This document shows positions 26,455-36,021 of a stretch of DNA of 64,000 nt, piece by piece. The notes below the pieces were generated by a model, which was not told where the DNA came from, made no database searches, and worked only from the letters and a program-made list of their open reading frames with translations. Source of the stretch: Desulfovibrio desulfuricans (lineage in GTDB: Bacteria > Desulfobacterota > Desulfovibrionia > Desulfovibrionales > Desulfovibrionaceae); contig SUVB01000008.1 of NCBI GenBank assembly GCA_015062205.1, positions 1-64,000 of the forward strand, read 5' to 3'. Made by a program: the position numbers and the translations under genes. The first letter of the stretch is position 1. Every line of letters begins with the position of its first letter.

Positions 26455-27453
26455 ATGAAAACACTTCGTTGGTTCGTGCTGCTGTTGTTCGCGGCGTTGG
26501 CCGTGTTCGGCGCGTGGCGGCTTTTGTCGTCTCCGGGCGCGGATACGCTTGTTTTGTACGGCAATGTGGATCAGCGCCAGGTGGAACTGGCCTTTATGGA
26601 TGCCGAAAGGGTGGCGGAGGTGCTGGTGGAGGAGGGGGCCACCGTGGAGCCGGGGCAGGTGCTGGCCCGGCTGGAGACGCGCCGCCTTCGCGACCGCATG
26701 GCCGTGCTGGAAGCGCAGGTCGCGGAAGCGGCCGCCGCGCTGGCCCGGCTGGAAAACGGCACGCGCCCCGAAGAGATTGCGCAGGCGCGGGCCTCTGTGG
26801 CCGCAGCCCGTGCGGACCTTGACTATGCCGAAAAGCAGTACCGCCGCGTGGCCGGCATCTTGCGGGATTCCGGCGGCAAGGGGGTTCGCAGGTCGGAGCT
26901 GGACGAGGCCGTCTCCCGTCGTGACGCCGCACAGGCGCGGCTCACGCTGGAGCGCAACGGGCTGCGTCTGGCGGAAATCGGCCCCCGCCGGGAGGACATT
27001 GACCGGGCCAGGGCGGCGCTGCGCGAACGACAAAACAGCCTTGCCCAGCTGCGCAACCAGCTGGACGACGCGGAGTTGAAAAGTCCGTCCCGTTCCGTTG
27101 TGAACCGGCGCCTGCTCGAACCCGGCGACATGGCCTCGCCGCAACGGGCGGTCTTTTCCCTGGCGGTGCTGTCGCCTAAATGGGTGCGGGCCTATGTGGC
27201 CGAGCCGGATTTGGGCCGCGTGCGTCAGGGAATGCGGGCTCTTGTCCATACGGACAGCTTTCCCGAGGCTGTCCCCGGCACGGTGGGCTTCATCGCCTCC
27301 GTGGCCGAATTCACGCCCAAGACGGTGGAAACGGCGCAGCTGCGCACCTCCCTTGTGTACGAAATCCGCATCTATGTGGAAGACAGGGAAGACCGGCTGC
27401 GCCTCGGCATGCCCGCCACCGTGACGCTCTCCGGCGAGGGCGCGGAAAGGTAG
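26455..27453 (+). CDS. Periplasmic adaptor of ABC exporter (YbhG/HlyD type)
   Basis: 332 residues. An N-terminal signal anchor (WFVLLLFAALAVFGAWRLL) is followed by a lipoyl/barrel-sandwich half (VAEVLVEEGATVEPGQVLARLET), a long alpha-hairpin coiled coil rich in Ala, Arg and Glu (about 75-210), then the second lipoyl half and beta-barrel domains. Membrane-fusion proteins of this kind link an inner-membrane ABC transporter to an outer-membrane channel. First gene of a four-gene set with YbhF/S/R homologues (gap to the ATPase 4 bases). ATG at 26455 chosen over an upstream Cys-rich extension. Confidence 0.9.
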   Translation: MKTLRWFVLLLFAALAVFGAWRLLSSPGADTLVLYGNVDQRQVELAFMDAERVAEVLVEEGATVEPGQVLARLETRRLRDRMAVLEAQVAEAAAALARLENGTRPEEIAQARASVAAARADLDYAEKQYRRVAGILRDSGGKGVRRSELDEAVSRRDAAQARLTLERNGLRLAEIGPRREDIDRARAALRERQNSLAQLRNQLDDAELKSPSRSVVNRRLLEPGDMASPQRAVFSLAVLSPKWVRAYVAEPDLGRVRQGMRALVHTDSFPEAVPGTVGFIASVAEFTPKTVETAQLRTSLVYEIRIYVEDREDRLRLGMPATVTLSGEGAER

Positions 27454-27457
27454 CGGC

Positions 27458-29218
27458 ATGGAGGCGCTGTTTGCCGCGGAAGGCGTTTCCAAGTCGTTTC
27501 GTCGCAGGGACGGCGTGGCCGTCAGGGCGTTGGACAGCCTTTCCCTGCGTGTCGCCCGCGGAGGGCTGACTGCCCTCGTGGGACCTGACGGCGCGGGCAA
27601 GACGACCTTCCTGCGCCTTGCTGCGGGCCTGCTTGCGCCGGATGCGGGCACGCTGCGCTTTGCAGGCCGGGAGTATGCCGGGCAGTGTGCCGAAGTGCTG
27701 GCCCGCGTGGGTTACATGCCCCAGAAATTTGGCCTGTACGAGGATTTGACCGTTCAGGAAAATCTCGATCTGTATGCCGATCTGAAGGATGTGCCTGCGG
27801 CCGCCCGGCGACGGCGCTATGCGGAACTGCTGGAAATGTCCGCCATGTCTCCCTTCACCGGGAGGCTGGCGGGCAGACTCTCCGGCGGCATGAAACAGAA
27901 GCTCGGCCTCATCTGCACCCTTGTTGCGCCGCCGGAACTGCTGCTGCTGGACGAGCCCACCGTGGGCGTGGACCCCCTTTCGCGGCGGGAACTCTGGGAC
28001 ATCGTGCGCAGGCTTGCCGCCGATGCGGGCATGTCGGTCATTGTCAGCACCTCATACATGGACGAGGCGGAAGCCTGCGGGGATGTTGTCCTGCTGTTTG
28101 AAGGCAGGCCGCTGGCCTCCGGCGCGCCGGAAGACGTGCGGCGCATGGCGGAGGGCATGTGCGCTCTTGTGCCTCCGCAGGAAGGCGTGCGCCCGCGCGA
28201 TGTGCAGGCATGGCTGCTGGACGCGCCCGGCGTCATTGACGCCGTGCCGCAGGGGGGCGCGGTGCGGGTGGTTCGCCGGCAGCAAGGCGCGGAAAGGGCC
28301 GCCCTGGCCCTGCCGGAATTGCAGCCCGTGCGGCCGCGGCTGGAGGACAGCTTCATGCTGCTTTTGCGGCGGCAGGAAGGCGACGGCGCAATGCCCGTCG
28401 GCAGCGCGGCGGTTCCGCGCCCGGCGCCCCGCCCCGTGGCGGGAAGTGCCGGGGAGCCCGTCATCCGGACCGAACACGTTTTCCGCCTGTTCGGCGATTT
28501 CGTGGCGGTGAACGACGTGAGCTTTTCCGTCTGGCCCGGCGAGGTGTTCGGCTTGCTTGGCCCCAACGGCGCGGGCAAGACAACCACCTTCCGGATGCTC
28601 TGCGGTCTGCTTCCGGCCAGCCGGGGCACGCTCACCGTGGCCGGGGTGGATGTGCGCCGGGCGCGCGCTGAAGCCCGACGCCATGTGGGCTATGTGGCAC
28701 AGAAGTTTTCCCTGTACGGGCCGCTGACGGTACGGGAAAACCTGGAATTTTTCGCCGGAGCGTACGGACTGCGCGGCCGCCGGGGGGAGGAGCGCATGAC
28801 TGCGGTAACGGAGGATTTTTCCCTCGCGCCTTGGCTTGACATCCCGGCCTCGGCCCTGCCCGGCGGTCTGCAGCGCAATCTTGCCATGGCGGTCGGTCTG
28901 CTGCACGAACCGCAGATACTTTTTCTGGACGAACCCACCAGCGGCGCGGATCCTCTGGCCCGGCGGCAGTTCTGGAAGCGCATCGCCCGGCTTTCCGCCC
29001 GGGGAGTGACAGTCATTGTCACGACCCATTTTATGGAGGAGGCCGAATACTGCGACCATATCCTCATTCAGGACGGCGGCGTGCGGCTGGCTCTGGGCAC
29101 GCCCGCCGAGATCCGCGCGCAGGCGGGAAGCGGCGGGGACGGCGCTGCGACAATGGAGGACGCCTTCATCGCCATCGTGGCCCGGTTCAGGGCGGAAAAG
29201 GCGGGGGCGCGGCCATGA
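27458..29218 (+). CDS. Fused double ATPase of ABC exporter (YbhF type)
   Basis: 586 residues with two ATP-binding cassettes joined by a Pro/Ala linker (about 310-330). Cassette 1: GPDGAGKTT, signature LSGGMKQK, LLLLDEPTVGVDP. Cassette 2: GPNGAGKTT, LPGGLQRN in place of LSGGQ, ILFLDEPTSGADP. The non-standard second signature is usual in YbhF-like proteins, where one ATP site is thought to be degenerate (family knowledge). It powers export of drugs or cations through the two permeases encoded downstream. The stop overlaps the first permease start by 4 bases (ATGA). Confidence 0.92.
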   Translation: MEALFAAEGVSKSFRRRDGVAVRALDSLSLRVARGGLTALVGPDGAGKTTFLRLAAGLLAPDAGTLRFAGREYAGQCAEVLARVGYMPQKFGLYEDLTVQENLDLYADLKDVPAAARRRRYAELLEMSAMSPFTGRLAGRLSGGMKQKLGLICTLVAPPELLLLDEPTVGVDPLSRRELWDIVRRLAADAGMSVIVSTSYMDEAEACGDVVLLFEGRPLASGAPEDVRRMAEGMCALVPPQEGVRPRDVQAWLLDAPGVIDAVPQGGAVRVVRRQQGAERAALALPELQPVRPRLEDSFMLLLRRQEGDGAMPVGSAAVPRPAPRPVAGSAGEPVIRTEHVFRLFGDFVAVNDVSFSVWPGEVFGLLGPNGAGKTTTFRMLCGLLPASRGTLTVAGVDVRRARAEARRHVGYVAQKFSLYGPLTVRENLEFFAGAYGLRGRRGEERMTAVTEDFSLAPWLDIPASALPGGLQRNLAMAVGLLHEPQILFLDEPTSGADPLARRQFWKRIARLSARGVTVIVTTHFMEEAEYCDHILIQDGGVRLALGTPAEIRAQAGSGGDGAATMEDAFIAIVARFRAEKAGARP

Positions 29219-30363
29219 ACGGCGGCAGGCGCATCGTCACCCCCCGGATGCGGGCCCTTATCCGCAAGGAAACGCGCCAGATGCTGCGCGACAGGAGTAC
29301 CCTCACGCTCGGCATCATCCTGCCCATAACCCTGCTGCTCATCTTCGGCTACGGCCTTTCACTGGATGTCCGGAATGTGCCTGTCGCCGTCGTGCGCGAC
29401 AGTTCCTCCCCCCTGACGCGGGACCTGTTCACGGCGCTGCGCCTTTCTCCCTATATAGAACCCGTCATGGCCGATTCCTGGCAGGAAGCGGAAGCGCTGC
29501 TCATCGCGGGGAAAACACAGGCCATTGTCCGCCGCGGCATCAGGGAGCGCGCGGACGGCCGGGAGCATGTGCAGATCGTCGTCAACGGGCGGGATTCCAA
29601 CACGGCCCGCATCATGGAGCGCTATCTTGAAGCGGCCGTCAGCCGGTGGGCGGCGCGGCGCGCAACAGGCGCGTCGTTCCAGACGGACACTGCGACGATG
29701 CTGGCTGCGGCCGTCGGACAGGCCGAGGTTGTGCCGCGCATCTGGTACAATGCGGCCCTGGAGAGTCGCTGGTTCCTCGTGCCGGGAGTGACCGTGCTTA
29801 TCATGACGCTTATCGGCAGCCTGCTCACGGCCCTGGTTGTGGCCAGGGAATGGGAGCGCGGCACCTGGGAGGCGCTGGCGGCCACCCCCGTGCGGCGGCG
29901 GGAAATTCTGGCGGGCAAGATCGTGCCGTATTTCGCCCTCGGCATGGTAGGCCTGTTTCTCTGCCTTGCGGCGGCGTCCTTTGTGTTTGACGTGCCCGTG
30001 CGCGGCTCCCTGGCGGCCATTGTGCTCTGTTCGGCGGTCTACCTGCTGGCGTCGCTGGGCATAGGGCTGTGCATTTCGGCCATATTCCGGAGCCAGTTTC
30101 TGGCGAGCCAGGTCGTGCTGGTGGTGAGCTTCATGCCCACGATCATGATGTCCGGCTTTATCTTTGACCTGAAAAGCGCCCCCGTCGCGGCGCAGTACCT
30201 CGCCCGCATCTTTCCCGCCACCTGGTATGTGGAACTGCTGCAGACGCTGTTTCTGGCGGGAAATGTGCCGGAGATCCTCCGGCGCGACGGCGGCGTCCTT
30301 GCGGGCTTCGCCTGCCTGCTCCTGTGGGCGGCAGGGGCGAACATGCAGAAATCCCTGGAGTGA
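29215..30363 (+). CDS. ABC-2 exporter permease (YbhS type)
   Basis: 382 residues. One N-terminal membrane helix (LGIILPITLLLIFGYGLSL) is followed by a large periplasmic domain (about 45-185) and five C-terminal helices, ending with the ABC-2 signature region (FMPTIMMSGFIFDLKSAP, IFPATWYVELLQTLFLAG). This is the plan of YbhS/YhhJ permeases, which pair with a YbhR-type partner. Start at 29215 inside the ATGA overlap. Confidence 0.9.
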   Translation: MNGGRRIVTPRMRALIRKETRQMLRDRSTLTLGIILPITLLLIFGYGLSLDVRNVPVAVVRDSSSPLTRDLFTALRLSPYIEPVMADSWQEAEALLIAGKTQAIVRRGIRERADGREHVQIVVNGRDSNTARIMERYLEAAVSRWAARRATGASFQTDTATMLAAAVGQAEVVPRIWYNAALESRWFLVPGVTVLIMTLIGSLLTALVVAREWERGTWEALAATPVRRREILAGKIVPYFALGMVGLFLCLAAASFVFDVPVRGSLAAIVLCSAVYLLASLGIGLCISAIFRSQFLASQVVLVVSFMPTIMMSGFIFDLKSAPVAAQYLARIFPATWYVELLQTLFLAGNVPEILRRDGGVLAGFACLLLWAAGANMQKSLE

Positions 30364-30366
30364 GCC

Positions 30367-31485
30367 ATGCGGGACTTCCTGTTCGGGGTATGCATCCTTG
30401 TCCGCAAGGAAACCCTCATGATCCTGAAGGACAAGCGCAGCCGCATCATCCTCATCATGCCCATCATCGTGCAGACAGTGCTGTTCGGCTATGTGGCCAC
30501 CTATGACCTGAATCGCGTGGAGTACGCCCTTCTGGACGAGGACCGCAGTCATGCCTCCCGGGAACTGGCGCGGGCCTTTGACGGCGCTGGCATCTACCGC
30601 CGTGTGGCGACGCTGCGGAACAACTCCGAAACAGCAGGGGTGCTGGACGCCAGAAAGGCTCTGATGGTTCTGCACATCGGCAGCGGTTTTGAGCGCATCC
30701 TGAACGCGGGAGGGACGGCCCCCGTGCAGGTTGTCATTGACGGGCGCAACAGCAATGTGGCCGGAACCGCCTCCGGCTATGCGTCGACCATTGTGGGCGA
30801 GTTCAATGCGCGTCGGCTTCAGGAGCGCGGCGCGGCCGCGCCCGCCGCGACCATTGCCGCCCGCGCGTGGTTCAACCCGAATCTGGAGACGCGCTGGGGC
30901 ATCCTCTCCGCGCTGACCGCCGTTCTTTCCGTCATTCAGGTGCTGTCCATCGCCGGCCAGTCCGTGGCGCGGGAAAAGGAGCAGGGCACCTTTGACCAGC
31001 TTCTTGTCACGCCCTTCGGCCCGGCCTCCATTCTTCTGGGCAAGGCCATACCGCCGGTGCTGGTGGGGCTTGCGCAGTCAAGCATTGTGCTGCTGGCGGC
31101 GCTTGCTGTCTTTCGCATCCCCTTTGCCGGATCGTATCTCCTGCTCTATCTTGCGCTTGCCATATTCAATTTTGCCGTTGTCGGCGTCGGGCTCTGCGTC
31201 TCCGCCTGGTCGAAAAACATGCAGCAGGCCATGCTGTACAATTTCACCCTGCTCATGCCCATGATACTGCTCTCCGGGTTTGCCACGCCCGTTTCTTCCA
31301 TGCCGGAGACGTTCCAGCTGGCCACATTGTTCAATCCCGTCAGGTACGGCGTGGAGTTGACCCAGCGCATTTATCTGGAAGGCGCGGGGCTTGAGCAGGT
31401 GCTGCCGCTGCTCTGGCCGCTTGCCCTCATGTCGCTTGTCACGCTGGGCGCGGCGGCGCGGCTGTTCAGGACAAAGCTGAACTGA
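30367..31485 (+). CDS. ABC-2 exporter permease (YbhR type)
   Basis: 372 residues, same layout as the preceding permease: helix 1 near residues 22-42 (RIILIMPIIVQTVLFGYVA), a periplasmic domain, then five helices with LLMPMILLSGFATPVSSMPETFQ and FNPVRYGVELTQRIYLEG. It begins 3 bases after its partner's stop (TGAgccATG, GGAG upstream). In E. coli the equivalent operon is controlled by the TetR-type CecR; no such regulator is visible here. Confidence 0.9.
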   Translation: MRDFLFGVCILVRKETLMILKDKRSRIILIMPIIVQTVLFGYVATYDLNRVEYALLDEDRSHASRELARAFDGAGIYRRVATLRNNSETAGVLDARKALMVLHIGSGFERILNAGGTAPVQVVIDGRNSNVAGTASGYASTIVGEFNARRLQERGAAAPAATIAARAWFNPNLETRWGILSALTAVLSVIQVLSIAGQSVAREKEQGTFDQLLVTPFGPASILLGKAIPPVLVGLAQSSIVLLAALAVFRIPFAGSYLLLYLALAIFNFAVVGVGLCVSAWSKNMQQAMLYNFTLLMPMILLSGFATPVSSMPETFQLATLFNPVRYGVELTQRIYLEGAGLEQVLPLLWPLALMSLVTLGAAARLFRTKLN

Positions 31486-31507
31486 ACAGCCGACGGCACG
31501 GGCAAGG

Positions 31508-31531
31508 TTTTTTGCATGCGCGTGCAAAAAA
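31508..31531. terminator. Bidirectional A/T-flanked hairpin
   Basis: TTTTTTGCA-TGCGCG-TGCAAAAAA lies between the convergent exporter operon and the activase gene. It gives a 9-bp stem with a U-run in either direction, so it plausibly ends both transcripts. Confidence 0.6.
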
Positions 31532-31556
31532 GAAGCGGCGTGCTGCGCCGGGGGCC

Positions 31557-34500
31557 TCAGCGCAGGGGCGGCGTGGCCAGGTCCACCACGCTGCGGCGCG
31601 CCTGCCGGGCCATCTGCTCCCGTTCCTGCTCGCGCTCGCGCGCGATGGCCATGAACAGGCGGATGCGGTTGAGTTGGTTTGCCTCGCTGCTGCCGGGGTC
31701 GTAGTCCAGCGCCATGATGTTGGCCTCAGGCCGCTGGCGGCGCACAGCCTTGAAGGCGCCCCGTCCCACCACATGGTTGGGCAGGCAGCCGAAGGGCTGC
31801 AGGCAGAGGATGTTGCCGGCCCCATGCTCTAGGAATTCCAGCATTTCCGCAGGCAGCAGCCAGCCCTCGCCCGCCGCGTTGCCCAGCGAGAGCACGCGTT
31901 CGCCAAGGCGGGCCAGCCTGTCGATGTGGGCCACGGGCATGACGTGCTCGCTGATGGGCGAAGTGTTGAGCGCGGCGCGCATGTGCCGCCGCAGGCCCTC
32001 AATGCGCCGCATGATCAGGCTGTTGCCCAGCGCGGGCCACATGCTGCCGCCCTGATGCCGCCAGTCGTAGACGGCGTCCTTGAGGCAGTAGAGCATGAAG
32101 TTGGTGAGGTCGGGCAGCAGGGGTTCCCCGCCTTCCTGGCGGATCTGCGCCACAATGTGCTTGTTGGCGTCCGGGTGGTAGTTGAGCAGAATTTCACCCA
32201 CCACGGCCACGCGGGGGCGGCGTTCCTCTTCCGTGGGAATGGACGCGTAATCGCGCGTGATGCGGGGCAGCAGCCGGCGCAGGGCGCTGTCATCCCCGGC
32301 GCGGACAACGGCGGCGAGGCGTTGCAGCCAGTGCCGCGTCAGGTCTTCCGTCTGTCCTTTCCGTCGCTCGTAGGTACCGGTGTACAGGGAAAGACGCTGG
32401 AGCATGTCGCCCGCCAGCATGCCCAGCAGCATGCGCCGGAGCATGCCCCTGTCGAGGCGCAGGCCCGCCTGATCGTCCGTGCCGGAGGCGGACAGCGTGA
32501 GCACGGGCATGTCGCCGTGCCCGCATTCACGCAGCGCCTTGCGCAACAGGGCGGGATAATTGCTGGCCCGGCAGGGGCCGCAGGTCTGTGAGAGCAGCAG
32601 GGCCGTTCCGGCGGTGTCTGCCCCCTCCTGCCGCAAGGCGTGCAGCAGCTGGCCGATGGCCACAATGGCCGGATAGCAGGCGTCATTGTTCACATAGGCC
32701 TGCCCCAGACTGACGGCCTCCGGGCAGACTTCGGGCAGCAGGCGCACCGTGCGCCCCTCGCCCGTCAGGGCTTCCGTGATGAGGGGAAAATGCAGCGGGG
32801 CCATCTGCGGCACAAGAATGGTACGGATGTCCGCATCCCTGTGGGAGACCGGACGCGCGCCCGTGGCGCTGTGCTGTCCGCCGGCGGCGTTGTCCGCGTT
32901 GCGGCTGACCGCCAGCAGTGAACGGATGCGGATGCGCGCCGAGGCCAGGGCGTTGCCCTCGTCCATCTTGATCAGCGTATAGAGCTTGTCGTGCGCCCGC
33001 AGCACTTCCTTCATCTGGTCCGTGGTGATGGCGTCGATGCCGCAGCCGAAGGAGGTCAGCTGCACCAGTTCCACGCGCGCGCCGCCGTGATCCGCCTCCG
33101 CCACCCAGGCGGCGGCCCTGTACAAACGGGCGGGGTAGGTCCACTGGTTGCGCGCGCGCAGGGGCATGTCCATGCGGCGGTTGGCCCAGCCGCCGGGCAG
33201 GGCGTCCTCGCTGATGACCGTCGCGCCCAGCGAGGCAATGAAATCCGGCAGGCCGTGGTGCACCTGCGGGTCCACATGATAGGGCCTGCCCGCCAGCACC
33301 ACCAGCACGCCCTTGTGCCGCACAACATCCTCGTACATGCGTTCGGCCTCAAGATGCAGCTCGTTTTGCCAGCGCGCCTGCTCCTGCCGGGCGGCCCGAA
33401 TGGCGGCCCGCACCTCGCCGCGCGGGATGTGGAACTCCCGGCTCAGGTTACGCGCCAGCGAGGCCGTATGCGTCAGGTTGACAAAGGGCGCGTGCAACTC
33501 GGCCCCCTTGTCCTTGATGTCCGGCAGATTGTCGCGGACCACCTGCGGATAGCCGCAGGCCACGGGGCAGGAAAAGGAATCGCACATCTCGGCGTATTCC
33601 CGCGCCTCGCGCGGGATGCAGGGGAAGAAGATGTGCCTGACGCCCTGTTCCAGCAGGGCCAGCACATGACCGTGCGCCAGTTTTGCCGGATAGCAGACGC
33701 TCTGCGAGGGCACGGAGGCCAAGCCTGCGGCAAAGAGCGCGCGGCTGGTGGGCGGGGAGAGCTCCACCCTGAAGCCCAGCCGTGTGAACAGCGTGAACCA
33801 GAAAGGATAGTGCGCGTAGACGTTGAGCACACGGGGGATGCCCAGCCTGCCGCGCGGGGCCTGTTCCAGCGGCAGGGGCTTGTAGCTGAACAGCCGCCGG
33901 TTCTTCCAGGCAAAGAGGTTGGGCGCGGGCGCGACATTGCCGTTGCGGGCCTCGCTGAACTTGTCGCAGCGGTTGCCCGCGATGTGCCGCGCGCCGTTGG
34001 AAAAGCGCGTTTCCGTCAAAAGGCAGCGGTTGCCGCACTCGCGGCAGCGGAAGCTGCGCGTACGCATGCCGAGGCCGCGGATGAGCGCGGGGGTGATGGC
34101 CGAGCGGGCGGCGGCGTTGACGGCGTTTTCCCGCGCCTCCAGCGCCGCCCCGTACGCGCCCATGAGGCCGGAGGCGGCCGGCCGGTGCACCTGCCGCCCC
34201 AGGGTGCGTTCCATGGCGCAGAGCAGGGCGTCATTGAGGAACGAGCCGCCCTGCACCACCACATGCGGCCCCAGTTCTTCCAGATTTTTGATGCGCAGCA
34301 CCTTGTCCAGCGCGTTGCGCACCACGGAGTAGCACAGCCCGGCCGCAATGTCGGCAACCTGCATGCCGTCTTTCTGGGCCTGCGTGACCCGCGAGTTCAT
34401 GAACACGGTGCAGCGCGAGCCCAGATCCGCCGGATGTTCCGCAAAGAGCGCGATGCGCACGAAATCATCCATGCTCAGGTTGAGCCCGCGCGCGAAGCTT

Positions 34501-35882
34501 TCCAGAAACGCGCCGCAACCTGCGGAGCAGGCCTCGTTCAGGTTCACGTCGCTGATGACGCCGTTTTCCACCTTGAGGCATTTCATGTCCTGCCCGCCGA
34601 TGTCGATGACGTAGCTGACCTCGGGCACGAGGCGGGCGGCGGCCTTGAAGTGGGCCAGCGTTTCCACGGGCGTCACGTCCACGCCCAGGGCCGAGGCGGC
34701 CAGGCGCGCGCCGTAGCCCGTGGCTCCGGCAGCGGCCAGCCATGCGTCCGCCGGGATGTCGTCCAGCATGTCCGCCAGGGGCGGCAGCAGCGTCTGCAGG
34801 GGGTTGCCGCCATTGGAGGCGTAACAGGAGCCGAGGATGCGCCCTTCGCTGTCCGTCAGCACGGCCTTGACCGTGGTGGAGCCGAGGTCGAGGCCAAGAT
34901 AGAGCGGTCCGCGCGCCCCGGTGATGTCGGCTTCGGGCAGGGCGTTGGCGGTGGCGTGGCGGTTCCGGAAAAGGTCATATTCCGCCTGGTCGGAGAACAG
35001 ACGCGGCATGGCGGACGTCACGGCCCTGAGGGGCTCGCGCGCGAGTTCGGCGGCCCGGCGGGCCAAGTCGGCCAGAGGGACGGGTTCGGAACCGGTGTCG
35101 GCCATGGCGCAGCGCGCCGCGCCGATGGCGGCCGTGCACTGGGCGTCCGGCAGGGAGGCGATATCCTTTGGGGTCAGTTCCAGGTTGCTGATGAACAGCT
35201 TCTTCAGTTCGGACAAAAAATGCAGCGGCCCGCCGAGAAAGGCCACCTTGCCAGTGATGGGCCTGCCGCAGGCCAGCCCGCCGATGGTCTGCTCGACCAC
35301 GGCCTGAAAAATGGAGGCGGCGATGTCTTCGCGCGGCACCCCGCCGTTGAGCAGGGGCACGATGTCCGTCTTGGCGAACACGCCGCAGCGGGAGGCGATG
35401 GGGTAGAGCGTGGTATGGCGCGCGGCCAGTTCGTTGAGGCCGCCCGCGTCGGTATTGAGCAGGCGGGCCATCTGGTCGATGAAGGCCCCTGTGCCGCCCG
35501 CGCAGGATTCGTTCATGCGCAGTTCCACATCCTGCCCGAGGTAAAGCAGCTTGGCGTCTTCGCCGCCCAGTTCCACGGCCACTGTGGTGTCCGGCGCGCA
35601 AAATGACACGGCGCGGGCTGTGGCAAGCAATTCCTGAATAAAGGGGAGGAAGAGGCGCTTGCTGAGGTCAAGCGCCCCGGAGCCCGTAATGGCGCAGCGC
35701 GCCGCGATGCGGGGAAAACGCTCGGCGGCCTCCGCCAGCACGGCGGCCAGCGTGGCGCGCACGGCAGTGCCGTGGCGTTCGTAACGGGTGGCGGTTACGC
35801 GCCCCCCGCTGTCCATCAGGGCCAGTTTTACGGTGGTGGAGCCTATGTCCAGACCGAGAAAATGGAGTTCTGAAGCAGACAT
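31557..35882 (-). CDS. Giant acyl-CoA dehydratase activase-related protein
   Basis: 1,441 residues. Two BadF/HgdC-type ATPase activator modules come first: about 5-260 (FLGLDIGSTTVKLAL, NESCAGGTGAF) and about 325-585 (LGLDLGSTTVKAVL, VIDIGGQDMKCLK, NEACSAGCGAF). Then a cysteine-containing DUF2229 region (about 660-900; CRECGNRC, GYPQVV) and a C-terminal HgdB-like dehydratase-subunit half (QTCGPCRASNYPALL, FGCLPNHVVGRG). HgdC activators carry a [4Fe-4S] cluster and fire one electron into the dehydratase at ATP cost. Here the second module keeps both CxxxC-type cysteines while the first has Thr in the second position. Substrate unknown. ATG at 35882 preferred over a GTG six bases upstream because of AGGA spacing. 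Confidence 0.88.
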   Translation of the reverse strand: MSASELHFLGLDIGSTTVKLALMDSGGRVTATRYERHGTAVRATLAAVLAEAAERFPRIAARCAITGSGALDLSKRLFLPFIQELLATARAVSFCAPDTTVAVELGGEDAKLLYLGQDVELRMNESCAGGTGAFIDQMARLLNTDAGGLNELAARHTTLYPIASRCGVFAKTDIVPLLNGGVPREDIAASIFQAVVEQTIGGLACGRPITGKVAFLGGPLHFLSELKKLFISNLELTPKDIASLPDAQCTAAIGAARCAMADTGSEPVPLADLARRAAELAREPLRAVTSAMPRLFSDQAEYDLFRNRHATANALPEADITGARGPLYLGLDLGSTTVKAVLTDSEGRILGSCYASNGGNPLQTLLPPLADMLDDIPADAWLAAAGATGYGARLAASALGVDVTPVETLAHFKAAARLVPEVSYVIDIGGQDMKCLKVENGVISDVNLNEACSAGCGAFLESFARGLNLSMDDFVRIALFAEHPADLGSRCTVFMNSRVTQAQKDGMQVADIAAGLCYSVVRNALDKVLRIKNLEELGPHVVVQGGSFLNDALLCAMERTLGRQVHRPAASGLMGAYGAALEARENAVNAAARSAITPALIRGLGMRTRSFRCRECGNRCLLTETRFSNGARHIAGNRCDKFSEARNGNVAPAPNLFAWKNRRLFSYKPLPLEQAPRGRLGIPRVLNVYAHYPFWFTLFTRLGFRVELSPPTSRALFAAGLASVPSQSVCYPAKLAHGHVLALLEQGVRHIFFPCIPREAREYAEMCDSFSCPVACGYPQVVRDNLPDIKDKGAELHAPFVNLTHTASLARNLSREFHIPRGEVRAAIRAARQEQARWQNELHLEAERMYEDVVRHKGVLVVLAGRPYHVDPQVHHGLPDFIASLGATVISEDALPGGWANRRMDMPLRARNQWTYPARLYRAAAWVAEADHGGARVELVQLTSFGCGIDAITTDQMKEVLRAHDKLYTLIKMDEGNALASARIRIRSLLAVSRNADNAAGGQHSATGARPVSHRDADIRTILVPQMAPLHFPLITEALTGEGRTVRLLPEVCPEAVSLGQAYVNNDACYPAIVAIGQLLHALRQEGADTAGTALLLSQTCGPCRASNYPALLRKALRECGHGDMPVLTLSASGTDDQAGLRLDRGMLRRMLLGMLAGDMLQRLSLYTGTYERRKGQTEDLTRHWLQRLAAVVRAGDDSALRRLLPRITRDYASIPTEEERRPRVAVVGEILLNYHPDANKHIVAQIRQEGGEPLLPDLTNFMLYCLKDAVYDWRHQGGSMWPALGNSLIMRRIEGLRRHMRAALNTSPISEHVMPVAHIDRLARLGERVLSLGNAAGEGWLLPAEMLEFLEHGAGNILCLQPFGCLPNHVVGRGAFKAVRRQRPEANIMALDYDPGSSEANQLNRIRLFMAIAREREQEREQMARQARRSVVDLATPPLR

Positions 35883-36021
35883 GCGCACATCCTCATGTGC
35901 GACTATACGTGATTGGCAAAAGAAAACAAGTCGCGCAAATGGGATAACGCGTCCTGAAGAAGCGCAAGCGGGGGGACAGCCGGAGGAACGGCGCGTTCAC
36001 TCCGGTTCCGATGCAGCGTCG

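Noticed and set aside
32991-35606. 871-codon open frame on the plus strand opposite the activase gene
   Set aside because: It is the mirror of the giant activase, whose two activator modules and conserved motifs are unmistakable. Composition (His/Arg/Gly/Val-rich) is typical of antisense frames in GC-rich DNA.
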